NCBI GenBank assembly: GCA_025201705.1
Contig: MU616766.1
Coordinates: 1 to 44,197 of the forward strand
Direction of reading: 5' to 3'
Length of the DNA stretch: 44,197 nucleotides
Origin: Dissophora ornata
Lineage: Eukaryota > Mortierellomycota > Mortierellomycetes > Mortierellales > Mortierellaceae
A program made the position numbers and the translations under genes. The notes beneath the pieces are model-generated. The model saw nothing but the letters and a program-made list of their open reading frames with translations, was not told the DNA's origin and did not search any database. Positions 21,543 to 31,204 of this stretch are shown here, one piece after another; position 1 is the first letter of the stretch; the number at the start of each line of letters is the position of its first letter.

Positions 21543-23490
21543 TCAGAGAATAGATTTAATGGTAGTGTTAGCGACTTTGATGTCAAGCGCCGGAAGGCTA
21601 AGGTAAGAAGATAATGCAATAAACAGTCGTTGCAGAAGATTTGGCGTGTTTCTTGATACAGCAACAATGTCTAATACTCAGTGCCCGTCATTGAGCCATT
21701 GAGCAAGAGGGGTTGATCGTCGTTTTACAGATGCTTATGGAGCGCTTCTCAAGGACCGCGAAGCAGTGGCTCACCTTGAATATAAATCCGCGTTCTTGTT
21801 GTTCAAGACGGACGGTACAGGACCAACGCACCAAGGTGGTGGAGAAGAGTGACGTTCTTCACTTCTAGAAGAGATGGCTGCTATCAAACGTGAAGACTCG
21901 TTATCCATTGCGCACGTATGCCTACTCTCGTGATCTACATACGTTCTGACTGCAGCTGTCACCAGCTCGAATAGGCCGGCTCAGGTACGGAATAGAATGG
22001 GTTGTTGCGGTTTACCTATGAATGCTGCTGCACTGTGAGTAATCAGGTCCCGCGGACAGGCGCGAGATACAAAGAGAAGATGGAAAGACAAGTATACAAG
22101 AAGAGTGGATAGCACCTCTTGGGAGATTGAACCGTGGGTGTAGCAGGAAGCGGAAAAGTGAGAGAGGGACGAAAGAGTCATTTCTCCCCATCGTTGAAGC
22201 ACTCTTTCTAGTCACCCTGCACCCCAGCCCTCGTGTAACTTGTCATGGGCTCTCATTGAAAAAGGAGTCTCTTGCCTTCAGCCTTGTCCCGCCTTCGATA
22301 ACAATGCCTCATACCTCCATCGTGGCTCATTCTACTCGTACATCTTGGGCTCCATAGTGGTCCGAGTCATACAATGTGGATCTGATAGTGCCAAAATCAT
22401 ACGCCAGGATACTGTTTTCGCCATGCATACAGTATGTTGCAAGTCATAAATGGGAAATGTGGGGCAGTGCGGAGCGGCAACAAGAGGCAATACAGCTTGA
22501 ACATCTCCCGGACACACCGCTTTTCAGCTTGATCTCAGAAATACCACAAGTCAGGCAATAGCCGAAAATAAAACATTTCAAGAAGGTCGGCGCATTAATC
22601 AAGGTCTGTCGTTTTAGCGTCATATCATCTCTCATCTTTTAACAGCTCCACCACTGTTGCACAGACAGTAGGTAGGAGGGATCCGCAGAGTTTAATCATG
22701 GAGTCAGAAGGGCCTCCTACAGCCGTACCCGTTTAATATGTCCTTGTCGTTTGTGGTTGACCCACATATATTACGTAGAACAGTCTTGCACCTATAGTCA
22801 TGCTAGTAGGCACTGAAAGGGGAATGCGACTTGCAAGAGCGCGCCGCTCCAAGACCCTTCCTGGTACAGCAATCTACCGCAATTGCGAAAACAGAAAACA
22901 AGCTATTCCCCCTTCTCCCCCTAATCCCAATAGTTTTCTTGACCATCTAATGGATGGAAATGATATTTGTTTGTCCACGCTTCCATGATCTCAATCACAC
23001 ACCAACACATCTCTATACCTCCGTTGCCATCGCAAGGTGCATTAGAAGCACCGTGCTCCGCTTCAAAGAATACAGGAATCAATATTGAAAAACCAACAAA
23101 GAAAAGCAATGCGTTTCGTATATTCCGACTCGTCGCTAGAACAAACTATTGGCATGGGAAACTAACAATGCGTCTTCACGTATGATTTTGCGTGCATTGC
23201 AGACTCTGTACATTGTTGTTCTATTAGATAGTTACAATGCTGTAGCAGTAAACCTGGGTGATATTTACATCATATATGAAGACCATAGAGAGATGGATGC
23301 CATGGTGGGAATGGGAGCGTGCTGCGTGGACACGTTAGAATGCAAGCACAAATAAAACTTGAGCGGGGAATAACAAAACACAAAAAAAAAAAAATATGCC
23401 AATCACGGAATCGCGCTCTAGGACAGTGGCAGCGTTCTCGCGACGCAGATCAGACGCGTTAGTTTCAGTCTTGGTCACCACATTTTCCAG
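21543..23490. other. About 1.9 kb upstream of the NLR gene, no gene seen
   Basis: Presumably the 5' region of the receptor gene on the minus strand. Minus-strand frames at 22215-22012 and 21962-21771 are short and could at most be leader exons (a donor-like CATAGGTAAACC lies near 22012). No family resemblance was found on either strand. Sequence becomes A/T-rich with poly-A runs toward 23380. Confidence 0.4.
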
Positions 23491-23499
23491 AGCACCGTT

Positions 23500-24390
23500 C
23501 GAAAAAGTCAATTCAGCATTTCTAGCCTGACTTGAGGCTAATGGAACCACTGTCACAAAGTTGATATCGCTCCAAGACTACTCGACTGAAGGCGCAGGAC
23601 GTGGCGTTGTGACCTCCGCCGATATCGAAGTATAAAAAAACCCCACCTTGCCTATTGTGCTTACGAAAGAAAGTGTGGTTTTCTTTTTTTTTTTTTTTGA
23701 CCATAGAAAGATGAAGAGCTGTTCTTGATTCCCGGGCCATTTCTCCCGTCGCCAGAGACCTCTGTGATTTCGACCTTTCGAGTTTGGAAGGGTGGAAACC
23801 TTTGATGATGTGTATGATCTACGAGTATTGCCGTGGATCTGGAAAACCCCCCCACACAGAATTGATATTATTTTTTCTTGGAGAAGAATGAGCAACCCCT
23901 CTCACTAACGCATGGCTCAACCTCGGTCTTGACTTTTTTTTTTTTTTTTTTTGGTATTATACTACCGATAGACATTCTTCCAGAGGAATTAATTGTCAAC
24001 ACCAATATTTTAGGGCGATGAGGACTTGCAAGAGCTGAAGGGTACCGGTGTCATTGGTACGGATCGGATCAGAATGACGAAGGAGGCAAAAAAAAAAAAA
24101 TGACTGACTCATGGATTTCGTATTGAAACAAGCAGGGTATTATGATACACCACGAAAACACGAAAACATGGATATTTTTTTTGGTTTCCTGATCCTCATT
24201 TTTTTGTTCTACAGACAAGGTCGGCAAGGAGGAAGCAGAATCCATCTTCGAAGAGAAACTTTGGCCCATGTTTTCCGCTCTTTCTCGACTCAAGACCAAG
24301 ATGAGGCTTCGTTCCTGAAAATCTTTCATCGAGCCTGTTCCCATTGCTATTCCGATCAGGTTGCGGACGCACCAGCACAGCAGGTTCTCT
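23500..24390 (+). pseudogene. Decayed SET-domain protein lysine methyltransferase (SETD6/RKM type)
   Basis: Family pieces appear in the right order but not in one frame. FEKVNSAFLA is followed by TGA at 23528-23530 where the family has tryptophan, then LEANGTTVTKLISLQDYSTE and GAGRGVVTSADIE to 23629. A GTATAA...CATAG intron joins KDEELFLIP (from 23707). After CCC at 23731-23733 the frame jumps to RAISPVARDLCDFDLSSLEG and WKPLMMCMIYEYCRGSG. Next come DILPEEL (23971), GDEDLQELKGTGVI (24014-24056), and after a GTACGG...TACAG intron DKVGKEEAESIFEEKLWP (from 24215). A stop at 24316 interrupts, while FLKIFHRACSHCYS continues in another frame. The order corresponds to the rubisco-methyltransferase-like SET family of SETD6 and yeast Rkm proteins: opening segment, GxGRG, LFxIP, DEDLQELxGT, FHRxGSLxxxYS. 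Some shifts could be sequencing errors, but the number of defects favours a pseudogene. The rest of the SET domain (NHxxx and catalytic Tyr) is not seen. Confidence 0.72.
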
Positions 24391-24465
24391 GAAAGATTTT
24401 TATTACTTGTAACAGTTAATCGTGTCCAAAAAATTCTGAAGACTTCCCGGTTGCTGCTGAATGAG

Positions 24466-27400
24466 CTATTCAGAATAAACCATGTATGCTAAAAGACGAG
24501 ACAGCCGAGATCTCACGGCTTGCCGCTCCTGCGTCGGGAGGAACTCCAGGGCAAGATTAAGGCACTCCATCCGCTCAGGCGATATCATGGTCTTGGGTAT
24601 TTTTGATTCCGAAGTGGGTGCCATATTCTCATCAGAGGAATCCACTCCAGGTGTTGTTATAACCGTTGAAGGTTCCAAGGAGCGTTGGATCTCCTCTTGT
24701 CCCTGACTAGTCAACGGTGAAAGCGTTGAAGCCGTCTGCTGAATTTCGCTTGTTTCCGCACCCGGACCTGCCATCTCTGTATCCTCGGTCTCTGCAATTT
24801 TGCTTGCAGAATACTTTGCTTTCTGATTGCCGGGACCTCTCATCTCTATATCCTCACTGGTTGTGACTCCATGTCGCCTGCTCTGGCTGTTACCTGAGTA
24901 TTCCGATGTCTCAGAATGATTGGGTGCCATGATGCTGTTGAACCACGCCTGGGTGCTACCATCCATATTACTTGTCACCATCGCAGTGCCGGAGTGAGCC
25001 AAAGGATCATCTTCATTTTGTGGGTCATAATTTTTACCTCCATGTCCACCATCGCCATGCTTCCTCTCCATGTCCGATTTGTAATACGCGTCCTGACGTC
25101 TGACAATTTCTTCAGAAAGGTTCATCGCCGCCAGCACAAGTTCGTCCCTGGCTCTGGACCTGGCAATAGCTTCCTGTCGCTCTGTTTTCGCATCGCTCTG
25201 CATCATAACGCGGCAGTACTCGTCCGACCAGAGCGCCACCTCCGCTGCTGCAGGTATGATTTCGGAGTGAGGACTGAGTCGGTTGGGGAAGCCCTTTTCC
25301 ATGTGCTGATGGACAACAATGTAAGACAGCTTGCTGATAGTCATAAAAGAGTACAGAACAAGGTCCAGAGGGACCTCTGGCCATTCTATATTCAGGCGCT
25401 TTGAGAAGTTCGTTCGGTTAGATTTCAGCTTCAACTAGTCAAATCAATCCGCGAACATTATACGCTCAAAAACCCAAGTAAAAGCTCACCTTAATTGACG
25501 ACAGGACCAACGATGTTATTTGGTCCGCCATAATATCGTACCCCAAGTTCAGCCGGTATACTTCCAGAGTCGTCTCCATGTTTCTTGGTGGCAAGGGCTC
25601 CAACGCAAACCTGAGCAAGATCTCTGATATCCTTAGTATCCTCAATAGTCCGTCTTCAGCATGTTCGCCAGCGTGTAGTTCTTGCTTGTCATTGTTTCCA
25701 TAATTGTAGACATCCCAGTACGGCGATAGCTTGTGGAATGTAGGGTCGCCTTCGTCTGCGATACTCCAAAAGAAATCTTCATTGGTGATACCCCAGAGTC
25801 GCGTCATTGTTGGTATACCCCGAGTGAGCAATCGCTGTCCCTCCGATCGAGAGCTGACGCTTAAGATTCGATAAAGGACAGGAGCGAGAATCTGTGGTAG
25901 GTAGCTTTGGTCGTCCAGTGAGTCTGTCGCTTGCTTCAGTGCCTTAACAATGTCTGTCATAACCGCGTCGCACGTACGGGATACATCCAGGACTAGAACG
26001 AGCGCTCGCAACAGACCCCTTCCCTGTAGCGTGGCAGTAGGGTAGGCGGTCATCGGTCCCTCGCCTTCAAACTCGAACATGCCCAAGTAGTTGCGACAGA
26101 GCAGCCACATTCCAGAAGGCAGTTTCGGGAGAGTAGCGTCCAAGCCCAAGTATTCTCGGCCTGCCTTTAGAAGCGGAACAGCCATTAACTTCGACTCAAG
26201 GTCAATCAGCCCACCGTTGAGGGCCTCGAAGAAACCAATCAGCTCTTTGGTGATAAGATTCCCGTTGTCAGCCATCAACGTGACCTGGGATTCCAATTTT
26301 GAGACCACCAGCTCGCCCAGTCTTGAAATATCCTCCACATGCATTCCTTTTCCTCGCCTTCTATTGTAGGCTCGGTGCCTGGCACCCAGATCATCATCAG
26401 AAGACGCCCTAAGTTGATCCGCAGTCCAGCCGCTTTCCAACGTGCGCAACTGCAATAGTTGCAGAAGGAACTGAAAATGAGCCCCATGTCCGAGCCAGTT
26501 GCCTTGAATTGAAAAATCGACGCGGTACAGCTCCATCATGATATTGGCGACTGAATGGAAGAAGCCACCGTCGGTAGTTCCACCGATCATGAGACTGAGT
26601 AAAGGAATTACGCATTCTACCAGAAACTCATTCTTATTTAGCACCAAAGTTCCGACATGCGACTTCTTGTTAGCTGCCTTGACAACAAAGTCGACAAAGT
26701 TGCGATGTTGCTGTTGATCGAATGCCACCTGTCCAGCTGTGGGTTTGCAAAGCAAGTCGCGAATAACGATGATAAGCAAGGTTGGTTCTGTTGGGGCAGC
26801 TCGCAACCAAGGGAGTTGTCCTAAACTGACGAGGACCTGAAGCAAGACGGCGCACTGCCCGCGGTTGACACAAGCATTGTGCACAATTTTAGCGACTACT
26901 TGGTACGGTGCTATTAATGAGATCTATGTCCAAAATGCTCAAGGTGTCAGCCCATGCAATCAAAGAAGAAAGTAGTTGGAGTATTATACCGTCATTTACC
27001 TTAATTAGCGAATCGATCGTACTCCGCGGTATAGTTGAACCTTTGGTAGCAACAACTTGATTCAGGGTTGCGATGAGCTGAACATCAACATCGATCCTCC
27101 ATAGCTCCCAGGAACCAAACAGCGGATCTTTCATATTCTTGCAGATAGTTCTAGAAACTTGAGCGTTAGAATAGGATCAAATGTATTCTGCTTCACCTGT
27201 CGCATCTCACGCCTACACGTTACCTTGACATCATGTAAAGGTGATCCCTAAGTTGGCACTGCATCTGCTCTTTCTTTGAAAACACAGACAACAGCAGCTC
27301 GCATCCGAGTTGAAATGTTTCAAAAGGCATCCTTGCTGGATCCGCAAGGTGTCTCTTCAAATATTTTTGCAGTACTGTGCAGAGCTCCCAGTGCAGATCA

Positions 27401-29200
27401 CAAACGCATATTTCGTCTGCAAATCCCTCGTTGATAGCCCTGAAATTCAAACATATGATTCAAGTTAAACTGATTTGTTTCTGCCACGAAGCGAAGAGCA
27501 AAATGCGGAGCTAACTTACGACTCGTCAAACACCGCAAAGAACTGAATTTTCAGCTTAACGCACGAGCGCCAACCAGCTGCCTGATTCTGTATCGTTGAT
27601 TCTATCCAAGCGATATGTTCGCTTAATTGCTGACCTTGGTTCAGTTTATGTAGTGTCGTGTCGGCGGCAAGTCTAGTGATGAAGCTGGGAGGATATTCTG
27701 GAAGATCTTGGTGCTGTCGAAGGTTTGCGCAGATGGTGATAAATGCCCTTTGATGGTCGTCAAGCTGTTTACTAGCAATATCATATCCTTGAGATGTGTG
27801 GTGAACTCTATGGTTTGATCTGGCGAACTCCAGGTCTTCTTGCAATCTAGATAGGTATCATCATTAGCCACTAGATTAACGCGTCTAGCCACTATTTCCG
27901 AACCTGTGCGGGACACAAAAATACGAACCTCATTTGCAACCTCTGTTTCAACGAGAGCTGCGCCTGTTTAGAGAAGAGCGTGTTGGCCTCGGTTAGTTCC
28001 AACACTATCCATTTCCGTGTCGAGCGTAGCGAACGCCACAGAATGTCATTCCATACCTCAAAGCACTGCTTTCCCAAAGCAGAATCGGTATCCTGTGCTG
28101 GCAAAAAATCCGAGAAACCGGGAACGAGGCTATCCCAACGCTTAATTGCATCTTGAAACTGTTGGAGATCGGGATCCTGATCATCCAGGCTTTGGATAAG
28201 AGTCTGTGCGATACCATTCACTAACCCTTGAATAACTTCCAGTGCACTTCCGAATCCACCCTGATCTGCCCTCCAGGATTTGAGGCTAGTCGGCTTCCTC
28301 TGAATGAGCCGCACAAAGAGCTGATTCAATATCCGAACGAATGATGCGCGAAAGAGTTGCCTGAAGTAGTCCGATTCCTTAATGCGAGCTGTCCATAAGT
28401 CCACCAGTAGTGGAAGCTCTCCATTCTGCGTTTCTCCATCAACGGCTATTTTGCAGCACTCAGAAATGACTATATCCATAGACCACAAAAACAGATCCGT
28501 GAGCAACTCTGTCGAAAACTCTGGCGACTCTATGATCAGTTTCAAAGGCAATGCCCTCTCCTTGCCCGACACAGCCAGCAGTACAGCTAATAGCTCGCCA
28601 TGCAAGTCTAACCCTCCGATTAATTTTAGATACGCATCGGTTGTCAATGGCCAAGTGGCGTTCAATGTTAAGAACTCATCGTAACATTCTCCTAATATCA
28701 TTTTTTTATAAAAGAAGAATTTTTTTATTAGTATTAGCAGTTGGGTTTGTTTCTTTCCTACAAATTACACCGCGTGTGGTCGTGTTTTGCTTACGATATG
28801 TCCAAGCATCAACCATGTAGCCATGGAGGATATACCGCACAAAGATCTTATCATCGTAACTAGAAAGGAGGCGCTTCAATTTCGGCAAGAGTTTTGCAGA
28901 GGCCCTATGCGATTTAGTAAAAGGCTGACTGTCAGTTTCCTAATACTCACATTGCGAATCGGTTTTTAGTTCGCAGGTGTACCATCTCACTAGAAGCGTA
29001 CCTGAGTTTGTCCTCAGGGGTAAACTCGTCGTTGTAACATGACAAGACGGCCGCCTCAAGATCCAGCTACAAGTATTTGAAGTAGCAAATGGTGAGATAT
29101 TCAGGTTTAATTTCAATATCGAACAAGAGAGCGATGGAGACGGACATGCCTTGATACGGAGGGCAACACTCCCTGCCCTTGACAGGTGAGTCAGCGCCAT
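24466..29200 (-). CDS. Large alpha-helical protein, possible Nup188/Nup192-type scaffold nucleoporin
   Basis: Nine exons fit in phase: 29200-29150 (uncertain), 29066-29002, 28928-28795, 28691-27929, 27846-27520, 27439-27224, 27150-26990, 26910-25490 and 25434-24466, giving about 1,368 residues. The protein is almost entirely helical with Leu-rich hairpins and no transmembrane segment. A disordered acidic/Ser-rich stretch lies at about residues 1190-1310, before a final helical segment. Resemblances to Nup188 are weak but ordered: LSCYNDEF (human LLQCYLQEDY), MKDPLFGSWELW (human TSPLFGTLS), VLYRILSVSSRSEGQRLL (human LLTLARTQQGATAV), VYRLNLGYDIMADQITSL (human QVNLGYLCQACTSL). Nup188 is usually longer (1,650-1,850), so the name is tentative; another alpha-solenoid protein is possible. 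The first exon needs a GC donor (AAG|GCATGT). In another frame an open stretch runs up to an in-frame TAG at the exon 2 border. The existence of the gene is much surer than its name. Confidence 0.55.
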
Positions 29201-29458
29201 TTCAGTCAAGCTGGTGAATGAGGAGCAAAAAGAGAAGCGAAGCACCGCAAAAACGACGGACCTTCGTCGCGCATTTCACACATCTTTTTTTGGTGGCGAA
29301 CTGACGAACAGTCACAGAACAACAGTGAAGCATACCTTATTTTCTCGGGACCATTCTCCACTTGACTCCCTCATCTTACCATTCATTCTCTTCACCAGAA
29401 GAAACACAAGAAAAACTGCGCCTACAATAGACACGCAGTTATAAAGACACCAACAAGC
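29201..29458. promoter_or_regulatory. Divergent promoter of the large helical-protein gene and COA5
   Basis: 258 bases between start codons on opposite strands. There is no clear TATA box. The COA5 side is A/C-rich. The function is inferred from position only. Confidence 0.45.
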
Positions 29459-29832
29459 ATGCCATCAAGCTGCAAGGAAATCCGGGCAGAGCTGGCCGAA
29501 TGTATCCTCAAATCGAACTGTGTCCTCGTCGACGGACTCAGCCCAAAAGAGTGTCTCCGGTCTGAGAATGAGTACAGGGTTCCTTCGGAATGCACCGCCA
29601 TCAAGAGGAGTTTTTTCGAATGTAAACGCGGAATGGTAATCACTTGTAACCCAGCACACAGAAAATCGGTGTCATCGAAAAGATATCTGGACACATGCGA
29701 GTTGGAAACTATCATACATGCATATCAATGAACGCGATATTTTGCACATTCTTACAGTACTATTCTCATTTTATTCTTCAATTGAAAAAAAAGCTGGATA
29801 TGAGAACCAGATTCCGAGGCAACAAGTCATAA
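29459..29832 (+). CDS. PET191: Cytochrome c oxidase assembly factor COA5/Pet191 (twin Cx9C)
   Basis: Small intermembrane-space protein imported by the Mia40 pathway and needed for complex IV assembly. Exon 1 (29459-29635) codes MPSSCKEIRAELAEC, which is a Cx9C motif, then NCVLVDGLSPKECLRS, a second Cx9C pair in ECTAIKRSFFECKRGM, and stops at a GTAATC donor. Exon 2 (29794-29832) supplies LDMRTRFRGNKS, matching the family C-terminus (human LDNRARFRGRKGY). The total is 71 residues against 74 in human COA5. Reading straight through the intron gives a 90-codon frame with a foreign tail, which I reject. The acceptor is unusual: eight adenines precede its AG. An alternative acceptor (TTACAG, exon from 29756) would keep the frame but insert 13 residues (YYSHFILQLKKK region) absent from the family. 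Confidence 0.9.
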
Positions 29833-30261
29833 CCGAAAGATTACTGGAATAAGGATAAAAATCAGTGCTCGGGACGCAGGACATGCTATCTGTGATCGTC
29901 ATGAACACTTGAAAGATATCGCGAAAGCTCATTGCTCCTCGATCAACACGACATAACTAGCATTTTCAAAGATCCCAGAAGAGCAGGAACTGATGAACCA
30001 TAGAATGTAACAACAGTCAATTAAAACCCGTGGAAATCGCGCCAACATTTATTACACAGCTTGATTGCAGTCTTCGTGTTTCATGGAGTTGCCAGCCTGT
30101 CTTGCCCTCTCGGATAATAGAAAATGATGTTTGGTTGGAAATGGTTGTTGAGGGGTTGCAGCTAGAAATAAAAAAGTATATAATACAGGGATTGAAAACG
30201 CGTACCGCTGCTGAGACACGTTTTCCTGTTTGCTGTTTATTTGCTCGCCTTCTCTCTTTTC
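29833..30261. other. Intergenic between convergent COA5 and Sm-D3
   Basis: AT-rich 3' flanks, no gene seen. Open frames on the plus strand from 30030 overlap the Sm-D3 terminal exon in antisense. Confidence 0.55.
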
Positions 30262-30978
30262 TTAATCTCTGCCGCGACCGCGACCGCGGAAACTGTCCCT
30301 GTCGCCTCCACGTCCTCCAAAACCTCCTCTTCCACCTCTTCCGCCTCGAGCTAACGGCAAGGAATTGAAATAGAGACAGAAATGTTAGTGCTGCAATCTC
30401 TCGAGCGACAACAGCAGACCCAATAAAACGAGCCCCATGTCTTAAAAAAAAAAACATATAGTTTTTGTGCCCTTGCCTTGTGCTCTTGCTACTGTCGCTT
30501 TGCCTCTGCCCAATCCTATGCCCTTGCCCTTCATCGACGCTGCTCCTTGCTGTTTGAACATGGGTGCGTTCTTGAGCATGTCCGGTACAATAAAGAATCG
30601 AATATGAGAGCCGCGAATGTAGACCTGATCCAGTTGCGTCAAACGACCGTCCCTTGCGGTCATGGTGATGTCCTTGAGCTGAATGTTCATATTGTCCTCA
30701 GCTACGTTTTAAAACACATGCAAGAGCAAAAGACGAGTCAGTTCCAGGGATCGACAACTCGAAATCGCGCTTATTGTTGCCACCGCCTAAGAATCTTGTT
30801 GTAATCATTGTTGGTGGTTGATCGTGTTGCTGGTGCTCTTAGTCGCTTTTGCTATTGTCCCTATAATGTGTTTACCCTCAAAGAGCGTGCCGCGGTAAAC
30901 AGATCCGGTCTTGAGCTCGATGGTGATGATGTGGCCCTGGGCCTCGTGCAACAGCTTGATGGGAACACCGATCGACAT
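30262..30978 (-). CDS. SMD3: Small nuclear ribonucleoprotein Sm-D3
   Basis: Core subunit of the heptameric Sm ring on spliceosomal snRNAs. Three exons (30978-30876, 30701-30477, 30350-30262) fit in phase and give 138 residues. Sm1: [37 protein letters not shown]. Sm2: [36 protein letters not shown]. The tail is RG-rich ([15 protein letters not shown], then [11 protein letters not shown]), the usual substrate of arginine methylation. The codon for Ala-Gln-Ala before the tail spans an intron whose donor is CAAG|GCAAGG, a GC-AG intron; no GT donor fits there. I start at MSIGVP although the frame is open further upstream (to 31086), because the family begins there. Confidence 0.96.
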
Positions 30979-31204
30979 GGTGGAAGTATAATAGGGACTT
31001 TTGGGAAGAGGTGATGTTACAAGAATGCTAATGGCAACGAGCAAAGCAGATCTGATCCCCCGAGCAGATCTTAACTGTGACGTCATTTAAATCTCACGTG
31101 ATATTCCTCGAACGCGTGTTTTAATTTCCAAATGGAACGTGGAAGCGGAGGTTGATGGCGGTATCCGACAAAATCCCCCAGACGAGCTTAGGTTCTTTTT
31201 CTAT

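Noticed and set aside
23335..23556. Minus-strand 73-codon frame (NASDLRRENAATVLERDS)
   Set aside because: It overlaps the start of the SET pseudogene in antisense and ends in a poly-A/T tract. It has no family features.
26885..27000. Intron retention around 26.9-27.0 kb as coding (DGIILQLLSSLIAW)
   Set aside because: Although open, this reading ends in a stop just past the junction. Splicing GTATAA...AATAG gives the continuous SLIKVNDAPYQVVAKIVHNA.
29459..29731. 90-codon uninterrupted COA5 frame
   Set aside because: The last 31 codons read through an intron; the conserved C-terminus is found in a separate exon at 29794.
30805..31086. N-terminally extended Sm-D3 beginning MTSQLRS
   Set aside because: Sm-D3 starts at MSIGVP in all lineages I know, and the extension reads like a leader in open frame.
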